Source: an uncultured Muribaculaceae bacterium
GTDB lineage: Bacteria > Bacteroidota > Bacteroidia > Bacteroidales > Muribaculaceae
Length of the DNA: 64,000 nt
Direction of reading: 5' to 3'
Assembly: GCA_910578385.1 (NCBI GenBank)
Contig: CAJTQV010000007.1
Location: 1 to 64,000 of the forward strand
Position numbers and translations under genes: made by a program. A model generated the notes under the pieces. It was not told the origin of the DNA. It ran no database searches and worked only from the letters and a program-made list of their open reading frames with translations. How positions within the stretch are numbered: the first letter of the stretch is position 1; every line of letters starts with the position of its first letter. Shown piece after piece: positions 7,739-17,328 of this stretch.

Positions 7739-9475
7739 ATGACAAAACTCGTCAAAATAATTCTTCTGACACTTTCCGCTGTCATCATCTGCGCCGGAGC
7801 GATGCGCGGCCAGAATGCACATGCCGATGTCAAGATGACACCGGAGCTTGAGCGGATGCTATCCACTCTCGATTCCCTGCTTGCACGTACCCCGGAATTC
7901 ATCCGGGAGAAGGAGGAACGGCTTGCACGTCTACGTTCCGATTACAAGGGTGCCGGAGACACCGAACGCCGTTACTGGCTCGCCTCGGCACTTTATGACG
8001 AGTATTGCGCCTACGACTCCGACTCGGCCATGTGCTACGTGGACCGGGCACAGTGTTACGCACGGGAGCTGGGACGACGCGACCTTGTGAACGAGATGGA
8101 GCTGAACCGCTCATATCTGTATTCAGCCACCGGACTTCTCGATGAAGCCTCCGAAAGTCTGCGCAAGATAAATCCTGACTCACTTCCCCCTACTCTTGCC
8201 CTGAAATATTGCGACCGGATGCTCTTCCTCTCCACCCACCGCGACCAATATATGGGTGTCGAGCGTGAGACCGAGATGTACTCCATGATGATCGACAGCC
8301 TGCTTCAGGCCACGGTACCCTTCATCAAGCCCGACAATCCCAACTACTGCTGGCTCACAGGCTGGAGCAATCTCAACACCATAGAGAACGCACGCAAGGC
8401 CATACCCACAGTCGCGAAGATTGTTGACGCCACCGACTATGCCACCCGCTCCAACGCCATGGATGCCTGGGTGCTTGCCAAACTATACGAACGTGTCGGC
8501 GACGACACCAACCGTCTGAAATACCTTATTCTCTCGGCACAGGCCGATGTCCGCGCCAGCAACAAGGAAATCGCGTCGCTCGAAGAACTTACCAGCACGC
8601 TGTTCGCCATGGGCGATCTTGAACGTGCCAACAACTATATCAACTACTGCATATCATACGCCAACGACTATAAGAGCCGCATACGGCTCGGGGCGCTTGC
8701 CAAGATCCAGGAGCAGACCCTCGGCGCGATTCATGAGCGCATAGAGCAACAGGCTCGCACCATCCGGCTCTCGCTCATCGGACTGGCCATCTTCCTTCTC
8801 ATACTGATTCTCGCGATATTCTATATAATGAGGCAGAACAAGCTGCTCCGCAATTCACGCGCCACACTCAACGATGCCAATGTCGAGCTGAGCAACCGTG
8901 TGGAGGAACTGCAGTCCACACGCGAGGAACTCAAGACCACCAACTCCAAGCTCTCCGACATGTATGAGACCGCGCGTCAGAACCTGCGCGATCTTGCCAA
9001 GGTCAATGACACAAACGAGGAATACATAGCCAGTGTGTTTGTGATCTGTAGCAACTATATCAACAAATATGACGAGTTCCGCGCCAATCTCCACAAGCTG
9101 CTCACGGCGCGTAAATTCGAGGAGGCGGCAAGGATGGCGAAATCACCCGAGCTTTCATACGACGAGGTGAAGGAACTCTACGCCAACTTCGACAAGATTT
9201 TCCTTGAGCTTTACCCCGATTTCCTGGATGACTTCAACTCACTGCTACGCCCCGAAGAGAGAATCGAGCTGCGCAAACCGGGTAAGCTGACAACCGAGTT
9301 GCGCATCTACGCGCTCGTGCGCCTCGGTCTTAATGACAGTGTGAAGATAGCCGAGTTCCTGCACTGCTCTCCGCAGACGGTCTACAACACCCGTCAGCGC
9401 ACCCGTAACAAGTCGGCGATTCCCCGCGATGAGTTTGCAGAGCGTGTCCGTTCGCTCGGCAAACCTACACTCTGA
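7739..9475 (+). CDS. DUF6377 membrane-bound transcriptional regulator of the glucan locus
   Basis: A 578-residue protein with a signal peptide (1-25), a helical TPR-like region (about 30-330), one membrane segment (LSLIGLAIFLLILILAIFYI, about 342-361), a coiled coil (about 365-425) and a cytoplasmic C-terminal part. The end holds a helix-turn-helix (TTELRIYALVRLGL then KIAEFLHCSPQTVYNTRQR). This is the layout of DUF6377 proteins, which in Bacteroidales often sit next to SusC/D loci. The inferred mechanism is that the periplasmic TPR part senses a ligand or a protein and the cytoplasmic HTH activates transcription. It lies directly upstream of susC in the same orientation but has its own promoter, and a 317-bp spacer with repeats and another promoter separates the two genes. 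It is distinct from hybrid two-component regulators: no kinase or receiver motifs are present. Confidence 0.8.
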   Translation: MTKLVKIILLTLSAVIICAGAMRGQNAHADVKMTPELERMLSTLDSLLARTPEFIREKEERLARLRSDYKGAGDTERRYWLASALYDEYCAYDSDSAMCYVDRAQCYARELGRRDLVNEMELNRSYLYSATGLLDEASESLRKINPDSLPPTLALKYCDRMLFLSTHRDQYMGVERETEMYSMMIDSLLQATVPFIKPDNPNYCWLTGWSNLNTIENARKAIPTVAKIVDATDYATRSNAMDAWVLAKLYERVGDDTNRLKYLILSAQADVRASNKEIASLEELTSTLFAMGDLERANNYINYCISYANDYKSRIRLGALAKIQEQTLGAIHERIEQQARTIRLSLIGLAIFLLILILAIFYIMRQNKLLRNSRATLNDANVELSNRVEELQSTREELKTTNSKLSDMYETARQNLRDLAKVNDTNEEYIASVFVICSNYINKYDEFRANLHKLLTARKFEEAARMAKSPELSYDEVKELYANFDKIFLELYPDFLDDFNSLLRPEERIELRKPGKLTTELRIYALVRLGLNDSVKIAEFLHCSPQTVYNTRQRTRNKSAIPRDEFAERVRSLGKPTL

Positions 9476-9480
9476 GCTAA

Positions 9481-9577
9481 GTCAAAAGTCAAAAGTCAAA
9501 AGTCAGAAGTCAGCGGTCAGACAGGTCAGACAGGTCAGACAAGTCAGACCTGTCCGACGGGTCTGACAGGTCCGACT
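9481..9577. repeat. AAAAGTC and GTCAGACAG tandem repeats with an inverted arm
   Basis: Three AAAAGTC units are followed by several GTCAGACAG/GTCAGACAA units. The series then turns into its complement, so GACCTGTC (9548-9555) can pair with GACAGGTC (9565-9572). It lies right after the regulator's stop and could form a structured RNA end. The rest of the 9476-9792 spacer holds AT-rich sequence and the susC promoter. Confidence 0.65.
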
Positions 9578-9747
9578 CACCTTAAAAATACCATCAAAAT
9601 GGCCTGGAAAAGTCAATTTCAGGCTAATATACCGACTTACCGATTTACAAAAATTAACAAAGCTATATTGTTGATTATCAGAAGTGAGCACAAAACGCAC
9701 ACTTACCGATTATCTTACTCGCTTAAAAATTATTAATAGGAATAGCC

Positions 9748-9755
9748 TAATTTTG
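9748..9755 (+). promoter_or_regulatory. -7 box of the susC operon
   Basis: TAATTTTG followed by CAG fits TAnnTTTG, 38 bp before ATG 9793. The -33 region is AT-rich but lacks TTTG, which suits a promoter needing an activator such as the DUF6377 protein (inference). Confidence 0.6.
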
Positions 9756-9792
9756 CAGCAGAAATTATCTTAACAATCTAACATCATGTTCA

Positions 9793-12700
9793 ATGGAAAA
9801 AATTAAAGTAAAGTGTCTCGCGGCCTTTCTTACAATGATGCTCTCGGGCAGCCTCGGCGCCTGGGCCGACATCAATGTGAAAGGTACAGTGACCGACTCC
9901 ACAGGCGAGCCCCTGATTGGAGTCACTGTCCTTGAAAAGGGAACTTCCAAAGGAACGTCGACCGACATCGACGGTAACTTCCAGATCACCGTGGCCGACA
10001 ATGCTGTCATGCGTTTCAGCTATGTGGGTTATGACCAGCAGGAGGCCAAGGCGGCTCCGGTCATGAACATCGTGATGAAAGAGAACGCCAACATGCTCGA
10101 CGAGGTCGTGGCCATCGGTTACGGCACACAGAAGAAGAGCGTTGTGACAGCCTCTATCTCTAAAGTGGATGGTGATGAGCTTGCTCTCACTTCTCCTGTC
10201 CGCATGGACAACGCCCTGAAGGGTCTCGCCTCGGGTGTGACAGTAACCTCATCGTCGGGTCAGCCGGGTGCCGCAGCCCGCGTGCGTATCCGCGGTGTCG
10301 GAACCATCAACAACTCCGACCCCCTCTACATTGTGGACGGTATGCCTATCGAGGGTGGTCTTGACTACCTCAACCCCGCCGACATCGCATCGATCGAGGT
10401 GCTCAAGGATGCCGCTTCGGGTGCTGTCTACGGTGCTCGCGCCGCCAACGGTGTTGTTCTCGTAACCACCAAGCAGGGTAAAGAGGGCAAGACCAAGGTG
10501 ACATACGACTTCAGCTACGGCTGGCAGAGCGTAGCCAAGAAGCGCAAGGTGCTCAACGCAAGCGAGTATGCCATGATGATGAACGAGGGTTCCATCAACT
10601 CAGGTGTCGCTCCCCTCTATGCCGACCCCGCTTCTTACGGCAAGGGTACAGACTGGCAGGACGAGGTATTCAACAACAACGCACCCGTCATGAACCATCA
10701 GGTATCGGTGAGCGGCGGATCAAGCCGTATCAACTACCTCCTTTCTCTGGGTTATTATGACCAGGAGGGTATCGTGGGCGGAAACTTCGACCGTTCGGAC
10801 TACCAGCGTTTCACTCTGCGCTCGAACCTCGGCGCCACACTCTTTGACCAGTCGGCCAACCGTACCTGGCTCAACAAGGCCACAATCCAGACCAATCTTG
10901 CGTATACCCGCGTGAAAAGCCACGACATCGAGGCCAACTCTACATGGGGTTCACCCCTCGGATCGGCACTCGCAATGTCACCTATCCTCTCTCCCTATCT
11001 TGAGAAGGGGAGTGCCGACGAGGCTACCCAGCTCGACATCCTCTCCAAGCAGTCCGGCTATGTGCCTATGTACGGCCCGGACGGCCGCCTGGTAATGGTG
11101 CCCAGCGTGTTCGGTAACTTCCAGGAGATGAGCAACCCGATTGCAAACCTCATGCTCCCCGGCAACAGCAACTGGAGCCACAAGTTCGTCGGCAACTTCA
11201 TCGGCGACCTCCAGATCTGGGACAACCTGCACTACCGCATCAGCTACGGTGCCGACATGGCATTCTCCGGCTACGACGGCTACACTCCCATCTACTACCT
11301 CCGCGACGGTGGATCGGTTGACCACTCTTCGGCTTTCTCCGAGAGCGACCGCTCACTCGTATGGCAGATTGAGAACCTTCTCTCATACGACAAGACAATC
11401 GGCGACCACTCGTTCAGCGTAATCCTCGGTCAGTCGGCCAAGGAGAGCAGCGGCCGTTACCTCGGTGGCTCGCGCAACAATGTGGTAAGCTACGACCGTC
11501 CCTATATCGACGCTTCGACAGGTCTCGCAGCCGACGGTGACATGACCGTATGGGGCGCACCCTACGCCAAGTCGAAACTCGCCTCTTACTTCGCACGTGT
11601 AAGCTACGACTACGACGCACGCTATATGATCCAGGCCACTGTACGCCGAGACGGTTCGAGCCGCTTCGGTGCCAACAACCACTGGGCAACTTTCCCCTCT
11701 GTATCTGTCGGTTGGAACATCATGAACGAGAAATTCATGGAAAGCTCGCTCGACTGGCTCAACAACTTCAAGCTCCGTGCATCGTGGGGTAAGAACGGTA
11801 ACGAGAACATCGGTAACTTCCAGTACATAGCTCTTACAGCCACTAACAACAACGCCATCTTCGGAAACCCGGGTTCAATAGCAATCGGTACCAAACCCGC
11901 ACAGCTCGCCAACCCCGACCTCCGCTGGGAGGAGTCACAGCAGACTGACGTAGGTCTCGACTTCGGTTTCCTCCAGAACAAGCTGACCTTTACCGTAGAC
12001 TGGTTCCTCAAGGACACCGACGGCATGCTTATGACAATGTCGCTCCCGCAGTATGTCGGTGAGTCCATCCCCTTCGGTAACGTCGGCAAGATGCGCAACT
12101 GGGGTCTTGAGTTCGACCTCGGCTACCGCCAGACTTTCTTCAACGAGCTTCAGGTGAACATCGGTCTCAACGCCTCTTACCTCCGCAACAAGCTCGTGGC
12201 ATACGGTAACGAGCAGGGTTGGGCCAACCTCGACTCTTTCCAGGGTGTAGGTACCATTCTCCGCGCCGAGAACGGCCAGCCTTTCCCCTACTTCTACGGT
12301 TACAAGACCGACGGTATCATCCAGAACCTCGCCGAGGCCAACGAATACAACAGCAAGTACGGCACATCGCTCGTGCCGGGTGATGTACGCTTCGTCGATG
12401 TTGACGGCAACGGCCAGATCACCGAGGACGACCGTACAAAGATCGGTTGCGGAACTCCCGACTGGACCTACGGTGCCAACATCTCGCTCGCATGGAAGGG
12501 CATAGACTTCAACATCTTCTTCCAGGGTGTTGCCGGCAATGACATCTACGACGCTACACGCCGTATCGACGCCCGCTCGGTCAACCTCCCCTCATGGATG
12601 CTCGACCGCTGGACCGGCGAGGGGACATCAGACCGTATCCCCCGCTACGTGATCGGCGACGGCTACAACTGGCAGAGCTCCGACCTCTACGTTTACGACG

Positions 12701-12939
12701 GTTCATACTTCCGCCTCAAGAACATGCAGCTCGGCTACACGCTGCCTCAGGTGTGGACACGCAAGATCGCCGTTCAGAAGTTCCGCGTGTTCGTGGCAGT
12801 TGAGAACCTCGCAACCTGGACCAAATATCACGGTTACGATCCCGAAATCTCATCAGGCTCAACCACATCGAGCGGTGTTGACTTCGGTGTCTATCCCCAG
12901 GCCCGCACATGGACCGTAGGTTTCAACATCGAGTTCTAA
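9793..12939 (+). CDS. susC: SusC/RagA-family TonB-dependent glycan transporter
   Basis: A 1048-residue outer membrane transporter. The signal peptide (1-25) is followed by a CarboxypepD_reg domain (about 28-97, with DSTGEPLIGVTVLEKGTSKG), the linker MLDEVVAIGYGTQKK, a plug (about 115-230, with VRIRGVGTINNSDPLYIVDG and IEVLKDAASGAVYGARAANG) and a large beta barrel ending in FNIEF. SusC proteins move oligosaccharides across the outer membrane using TonB energy, with SusD as lid. The susD homologue follows after 27 bp, then a glycan-binding lipoprotein and four glycoside hydrolases that indicate beta-glucan as substrate. The length is normal and no frameshift is seen. The symbol is used in the family sense; its glycan is inferred from the neighbouring enzymes, not from this sequence. 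Confidence 0.95.
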   Translation: MEKIKVKCLAAFLTMMLSGSLGAWADINVKGTVTDSTGEPLIGVTVLEKGTSKGTSTDIDGNFQITVADNAVMRFSYVGYDQQEAKAAPVMNIVMKENANMLDEVVAIGYGTQKKSVVTASISKVDGDELALTSPVRMDNALKGLASGVTVTSSSGQPGAAARVRIRGVGTINNSDPLYIVDGMPIEGGLDYLNPADIASIEVLKDAASGAVYGARAANGVVLVTTKQGKEGKTKVTYDFSYGWQSVAKKRKVLNASEYAMMMNEGSINSGVAPLYADPASYGKGTDWQDEVFNNNAPVMNHQVSVSGGSSRINYLLSLGYYDQEGIVGGNFDRSDYQRFTLRSNLGATLFDQSANRTWLNKATIQTNLAYTRVKSHDIEANSTWGSPLGSALAMSPILSPYLEKGSADEATQLDILSKQSGYVPMYGPDGRLVMVPSVFGNFQEMSNPIANLMLPGNSNWSHKFVGNFIGDLQIWDNLHYRISYGADMAFSGYDGYTPIYYLRDGGSVDHSSAFSESDRSLVWQIENLLSYDKTIGDHSFSVILGQSAKESSGRYLGGSRNNVVSYDRPYIDASTGLAADGDMTVWGAPYAKSKLASYFARVSYDYDARYMIQATVRRDGSSRFGANNHWATFPSVSVGWNIMNEKFMESSLDWLNNFKLRASWGKNGNENIGNFQYIALTATNNNAIFGNPGSIAIGTKPAQLANPDLRWEESQQTDVGLDFGFLQNKLTFTVDWFLKDTDGMLMTMSLPQYVGESIPFGNVGKMRNWGLEFDLGYRQTFFNELQVNIGLNASYLRNKLVAYGNEQGWANLDSFQGVGTILRAENGQPFPYFYGYKTDGIIQNLAEANEYNSKYGTSLVPGDVRFVDVDGNGQITEDDRTKIGCGTPDWTYGANISLAWKGIDFNIFFQGVAGNDIYDATRRIDARSVNLPSWMLDRWTGEGTSDRIPRYVIGDGYNWQSSDLYVYDGSYFRLKNMQLGYTLPQVWTRKIAVQKFRVFVAVENLATWTKYHGYDPEISSGSTTSSGVDFGVYPQARTWTVGFNIEF

Positions 12940-12966
12940 TTCAAACCTTAAAACAGAAAAACCAAT

Positions 12967-14484
12967 ATGAAATCAATATATAAAATGCTCGGCATCGCGC
13001 TGCTCGGTCTGATGACCACATCATGCGGCGACGACTTCCTGACAGTCACCTCTCCGACACAGGTGCCGGCCGACGAGTATTTCTCGACCAAAGACCACGT
13101 GGAGGAGGCCGTAGTTGCGGCCTACGACCCCATGCACTGGACAGACTGGAGCATGGATGCTTACGAGCCTTACCAGATCATGTCGGACATCATGGCCGAT
13201 GACTTCTGGGTGGGAGGTTCTGACAAGAACGACAACCAGAACTGGCACCTCATGGCCAACTACGAGGCAACCCCTCTGAAGGTAATCACCGCACTCTGGA
13301 TTGACGGCTTCAGCGGCGTGAAACGTTGCAATGACGTGTTCAGCTATATCGAAGCCGGTGTTGAGGGAGCTTCCGATACCGACATCGCCTCATGGAAGGC
13401 ACAGGTCTATGTGCTCCGCGCATTCTACGCCAACTGGCTCTGGAAATTCTACGGAAACGTTCCCTACTACAAGACAAACCTCACCGAGCCTTACATCAGC
13501 GAGCAGCTCACAGCCGACGAGCTTTATGCCGAGATGGTCAGCGACCTTGAGGCCGCTATCGAACTCAAGGCTCTCCCCTGGAAGGGTAATGCAGCCACTT
13601 ACGGACGTGTGACTACAGCGATGGCATATATGCTCTATGCCGAGATCGTGATGTATCAGCGCGACACCGACCGCTATCCGAAGGCTCTCGCATACATGAA
13701 GGAGATCATCGACTCTCCCGAATACAGCCTCGAACCCGACTATGCACGCATATTCGAAGAGGAGGGTGAATGGTGCAGCGAGTCAATCTACGAGATCAAC
13801 TATATCTCCGAAAACGCTGCCCGCGACTGGGGCGCACCCCTCACCGCCGGCGGAACAGTGCTTCCCACCCTGCTCAGCCCGAACGGATGGCCTTCAGGTC
13901 AGGATGACCACAACACAGGCTGGGGATTCTGCCCGCTCCGTCTTGAGACTTACGAGCGTTACTCGGCCGACGACACCCGCCGCGACGCCACCTGCTGGGA
14001 TGTCCGCGCATTCGACGGCACCTACAACAAGCGTTACCAGGACTTCGGTTTCTTCCTCCAGAAGTATTCCGCACGTGCCGACGGCAACGCCGGACAGGTT
14101 GCCTCGGGTGAGCTGAACTACAACAACAACTGGCGTGTGTACCGCTACTCTGAGGCTCTTCTCAACGCAGCCGAGCTTATCGTCAACACAGGCGGCAACA
14201 CAGCCGATGCACGCCGCTATCTCAACGATGTGCGCCGTCGCGCCGGTCTTGTCACAGAACTTGACCCGACCATCGACAACATCATCGAGGAGCGTCACCT
14301 TGAGTTCGTCGGCGAGGGCAAACGCTACTGGGACCTCATCCGTACCGACAAGGCAGCTTCAGTGCTCGTTCCCGACCAGTACGGTTACCGTACCAACAGC
14401 TGGACTCCCAACAAGAAGTATCTCCCCATTCCGCAGTCTGAAATCGACCGCGCCCAGGGCACACTCACCCAAAACCCGTACTAA
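12967..14484 (+). CDS. susD: SusD/RagB-family nutrient-binding outer membrane lipoprotein
   Basis: A 505-residue lipoprotein with a lipobox (LMTTSC, Cys near residue 20) followed by GDDFL, then the SusD N-terminal SPTQVPADEYF segment and TPR-like helices. The C-terminal part has the usual WRVYRYSEALLNAAEL, YLNDVRRRAGL, IIEERHLEFVGEGKRYWDLIR and YLPIPQSEID motifs. It forms the lid of the SusC channel and binds the incoming oligosaccharide. It lies 27 bp after susC and 12 bp before the next lipoprotein gene, so the three are almost certainly one transcript. Nothing unusual in length or composition. Confidence 0.95.
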   Translation: MKSIYKMLGIALLGLMTTSCGDDFLTVTSPTQVPADEYFSTKDHVEEAVVAAYDPMHWTDWSMDAYEPYQIMSDIMADDFWVGGSDKNDNQNWHLMANYEATPLKVITALWIDGFSGVKRCNDVFSYIEAGVEGASDTDIASWKAQVYVLRAFYANWLWKFYGNVPYYKTNLTEPYISEQLTADELYAEMVSDLEAAIELKALPWKGNAATYGRVTTAMAYMLYAEIVMYQRDTDRYPKALAYMKEIIDSPEYSLEPDYARIFEEEGEWCSESIYEINYISENAARDWGAPLTAGGTVLPTLLSPNGWPSGQDDHNTGWGFCPLRLETYERYSADDTRRDATCWDVRAFDGTYNKRYQDFGFFLQKYSARADGNAGQVASGELNYNNNWRVYRYSEALLNAAELIVNTGGNTADARRYLNDVRRRAGLVTELDPTIDNIIEERHLEFVGEGKRYWDLIRTDKAASVLVPDQYGYRTNSWTPNKKYLPIPQSEIDRAQGTLTQNPY

Positions 14485-14496
14485 TACACGAACATC

Positions 14497-15897
14497 ATGA
14501 AAAATAATATAAAGACACTCATCCTCGCGATGCTCGCAGCCACCGCTCCGGTGATGATGACATCGTGTACGGAAGATGACTACTATAACGTTGACATCAA
14601 CGGTGTTCCCGAGGCTTCGGCATATGTTGACGACATCAACATAACCGTAGACCAGGAGACCAACACCGCCTATTTCGAGTTCACCGGAACCGGTGTCTAT
14701 CCCGTATGGATCATCGACGGCAAGTCATACCAGTCGACAATGTCGTTCTCGCGCTACTACCGCAAGGCCGGTGACTATCAGGTCGAGGTCAAGATCGGTA
14801 ACGGCAACGGCATCAGCAACGGCACAATCACCAAGACGTTCACAATCGACAAGACCCAGATGAACGGATTCCCCGGCTTCGTCTACGACAGCGGTTTCAA
14901 CCTCTGGACCAAGGCCAACCGTCAGATCAACAGCTTCTGGTACGCCCCCGGATGGGTGCAGATAGCTGACCCGGCATGTTCGTTCGACGGCGACACGTTC
15001 ACCCTCACACTCCCCGAGGCGACCACCGACCAGTGGCAGGCACAGATGCATGTCGGCACCGACATCAGTCTGACCCAGGGTGAACATTACGACGGCTCTC
15101 TCATCTTCACCGCTTCGATGGACATGAACAACATCACCGTCAAGATCCACCCCGACGGTGACGATGACGACAGCCACTCGTTCTTCCCCCAGCAGAAGGT
15201 GAACCTCACCGCCGGTGAGCCGGCCGCATTCTACTTCAGCGACCTTGAGGCTGCCGTTGACATGAACAACCTCGTCTACACCTTCGACTTCGGCGGAAAC
15301 CCCGCAGGCGTTGAGATCAATATCGAGAACATCGTGCTCAAGAAGCACTCCGACGACGACGGCACAGTTCTTCCCGAAATCCCCACCGAGCAGGAACCGG
15401 TATGGGTTGACTGGGCGAGCGCCGACAACCTCTTCTACAACATCAACTATACCCCCGGCTTCTACTACGCTCCCAACTGGGCACAGATCGCCGACCCCGG
15501 TTTCACCGACAACGGTGACGGATCTTACACCATCACGCTCCCCGAGGCCGCTCCCGAACGCTGGCAGGCACAGGTGTCGCTCAATACCGACATCGTGATC
15601 GATGACCCGACAGTTGAGTATGACTTCATGTGTATGGTTGAATCGAACGTTGACATACCGGCTGTCATGTTCAAGCTGGTGCAGACCGACGAGGGTGAGA
15701 CCAAGCACGACAGCAACTTCTATTTCGCCGACGAACAGGCGATTGTCAACGGCACGAACAAGTTCTGGCGCGCCAAAGTGACCCCGAGCGAGGGTGGAGC
15801 CATGCAGGCTGTGTCTCTCTTCTTCGACTTCGGCACATGTCCGGCCGGAACTGAGGTGACAATCAGCAAGATTATCCTTCAGAAGCACCACGATTAA
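14497..15897 (+). CDS. Surface glycan-binding lipoprotein with two tandem jelly-roll modules
   Basis: A 466-residue lipoprotein (MMTSC lipobox) in the position of SusE/SusF-type surface glycan-binding proteins. Residues about 35-125 form a PKD/Ig-like domain (AYFEFTGTGVYPVWIIDGK, AGDYQVEVKIGN). Two homologous modules of about 150 residues follow (about 135-285 and 300-465). Both contain F/Y-YAPxW-QIADP, a TLPEA segment, an RWQAQ or QWQAQ motif and a final FDFGG/TCPAG-E--I--I-L-KH. The conserved Trp and Tyr residues suggest carbohydrate-binding faces like those of CBM4-type jelly rolls; that is a fold-level inference. The protein probably captures beta-glucan at the cell surface for the GH16 enzyme. 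It is not a catalytic protein: no glycosidase motif is visible. Confidence 0.8.
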   Translation: MKNNIKTLILAMLAATAPVMMTSCTEDDYYNVDINGVPEASAYVDDINITVDQETNTAYFEFTGTGVYPVWIIDGKSYQSTMSFSRYYRKAGDYQVEVKIGNGNGISNGTITKTFTIDKTQMNGFPGFVYDSGFNLWTKANRQINSFWYAPGWVQIADPACSFDGDTFTLTLPEATTDQWQAQMHVGTDISLTQGEHYDGSLIFTASMDMNNITVKIHPDGDDDDSHSFFPQQKVNLTAGEPAAFYFSDLEAAVDMNNLVYTFDFGGNPAGVEINIENIVLKKHSDDDGTVLPEIPTEQEPVWVDWASADNLFYNINYTPGFYYAPNWAQIADPGFTDNGDGSYTITLPEAAPERWQAQVSLNTDIVIDDPTVEYDFMCMVESNVDIPAVMFKLVQTDEGETKHDSNFYFADEQAIVNGTNKFWRAKVTPSEGGAMQAVSLFFDFGTCPAGTEVTISKIILQKHHD

Positions 15898-15980
15898 GAC
15901 CTCCGTGCGGGTCTTGACCGGATCCGCACGTCAGGCAACTCATACCTGAGAAAGAAGTACAGGTTAATCTCAATAGAATC

Positions 15981-16029
15981 CGATGGGCGGGCGCCGGGAC
16001 ACGGCTTCCGGTGTCCGCCTCATCGTTTT
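15981..16029 (+). terminator. Hairpin with T-tail between the binding and enzyme parts of the locus
   Basis: CGATG (15981-15985) pairs with CATCG (16021-16025), with GGCGG/CCGCC and CCGG/CCGG inside, then TTTT at 16026-16029. It lies about 85 bp after the binding lipoprotein and before GH16. It could lower expression of the enzymes relative to SusC/D, or end the first transcript. Confidence 0.6.
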
Positions 16030-16114
16030 CCCAAACAGACAGGGGCACACCATACCCCCTTATCAATGGTCATCACCGACCTTATCCAACCATCCGCAAC
16101 CTAACATCTCTACG

Positions 16115-17245
16115 ATGAAATATCTCTCAATATTTCTAACGGCAATGTTCCTGCCGCTGCTGGTAATGGCCTGCGGCGACGACGGCGACAACAGCTCCTC
16201 AGCTCCCGCCGGATCTGTAACCCTCTCCGAAACATCACTCACCTTCACCGAAACCGGTGGTGAGAAACAGGTCTCAGTGACCGCTCCGGGCGAATGGGAT
16301 GCCTCGGCATCCGACTCCTGGATTAAAATCAAGAAGAGCGGCACTCTCGAAACATCGGGCCGCATCGACATAACCATAGAAGAAAACAGCACGCGCAACG
16401 GGCGCACCGGAACCGTCAAGGTATACAGCAAGGGTGCGTCGGCGCAGCTCACCATAACACAGACCGGCCGCGAGCCGGAGCCTGTGGATCCAACAATCGA
16501 AGTGCCTGATGGCTATGAACTCGTATGGCACGACGAATTCGATGGCAACGAACTCAACAACCGCGACTGGCGCCACGAGGTGCAGGGACCGGGTTGGGTC
16601 AACAACGAGCTCCAGACCTATGTCAACACCGCCTACGACGGCAAATTCGTGACCGAGGTCGCCGACGGAACCCTCAAGATAAACTGCTTCAAGACTGCCG
16701 ACGGCAAGGTCTGCTCCGGTCGTATCTACGCCCGTGAGACCGAGGGCTGGTGCTACGGAATCTTCGAGGCCCGCATCAAACTTCCCACCGGAAAGGGCAC
16801 GTGGCCTGCATTCTGGATGATGCCTGTCAACAACGACTGGAGCGTAACGCCGTGGCCTCTCTGCGGAGAAATCGATATCATGGAGGAAGTCGGCTGCAAT
16901 CCCAACTATACTTCCTCGTCGATACACTGTGACGCATACAACCATACCAAGAATACACAGAAGACAGCCGAGCGGCTCACCCAGGGTGCCCAGGATGACT
17001 TCCACCTCTACCGCCTGGAATGGACCCAAGACTACATCCGCACATACGTTGACGGCAAGATGCTCCTCAACTTCGCCAACGACGGCAAGGGAAACATCTC
17101 GACATGGCCCTTCAAACGCGCCTTCTATGTGATTCTCAACCTGGCGTGGGGAGGAGACTGGGGCGGTATGAATGGAGTGGACGAGACTTGTCTGCCCGCC
17201 ACAATGGAAGTGGACTACGTGCGTGTATTCCAGAAAACGAAGTGA
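16115..17245 (+). CDS. BACON-GH16 endo-beta-1,3-glucanase (laminarinase-type) lipoprotein
   Basis: A 376-residue lipoprotein. The lipobox LLVMAC places the lipidated Cys at residue 20. A BACON domain (about 34-118, with VTLSETSLTFTETGGEK and WIKIKKSG) leads into a GH16 domain (about 132-374) beginning WHDEFDGNELN. The catalytic motif GEIDIMEEVG gives Glu252 as nucleophile, Asp254 as helper and Glu257 as acid/base. The pattern fits the laminarinase-like GH16 group, which cuts beta-1,3 or mixed-linkage beta-glucan inside the chain. The lipid anchor suggests it works at the cell surface, making oligosaccharides for SusC/D. The open frame extends upstream to 15983, but ATG 16115 is right because the lipoprotein signal starts there. 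The GH5 and GH3 genes follow. Confidence 0.9.
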   Translation: MKYLSIFLTAMFLPLLVMACGDDGDNSSSAPAGSVTLSETSLTFTETGGEKQVSVTAPGEWDASASDSWIKIKKSGTLETSGRIDITIEENSTRNGRTGTVKVYSKGASAQLTITQTGREPEPVDPTIEVPDGYELVWHDEFDGNELNNRDWRHEVQGPGWVNNELQTYVNTAYDGKFVTEVADGTLKINCFKTADGKVCSGRIYARETEGWCYGIFEARIKLPTGKGTWPAFWMMPVNNDWSVTPWPLCGEIDIMEEVGCNPNYTSSSIHCDAYNHTKNTQKTAERLTQGAQDDFHLYRLEWTQDYIRTYVDGKMLLNFANDGKGNISTWPFKRAFYVILNLAWGGDWGGMNGVDETCLPATMEVDYVRVFQKTK

Positions 17246-17328
17246 CAAAATCAGAAAAGCAAGATAAGATTAGGTTAATATTTGTAGGTTAATTATTTAG
17301 TAGGTTTAACACCCGTCTTTTTGAAATT

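Noticed and set aside
14725..15891. 388-codon minus-strand frame opposite the glycan-binding lipoprotein gene
   Set aside because: Antisense shadow in GC-rich coding DNA. It has Val/Gly/Glu-biased composition, no promoter and no motifs.
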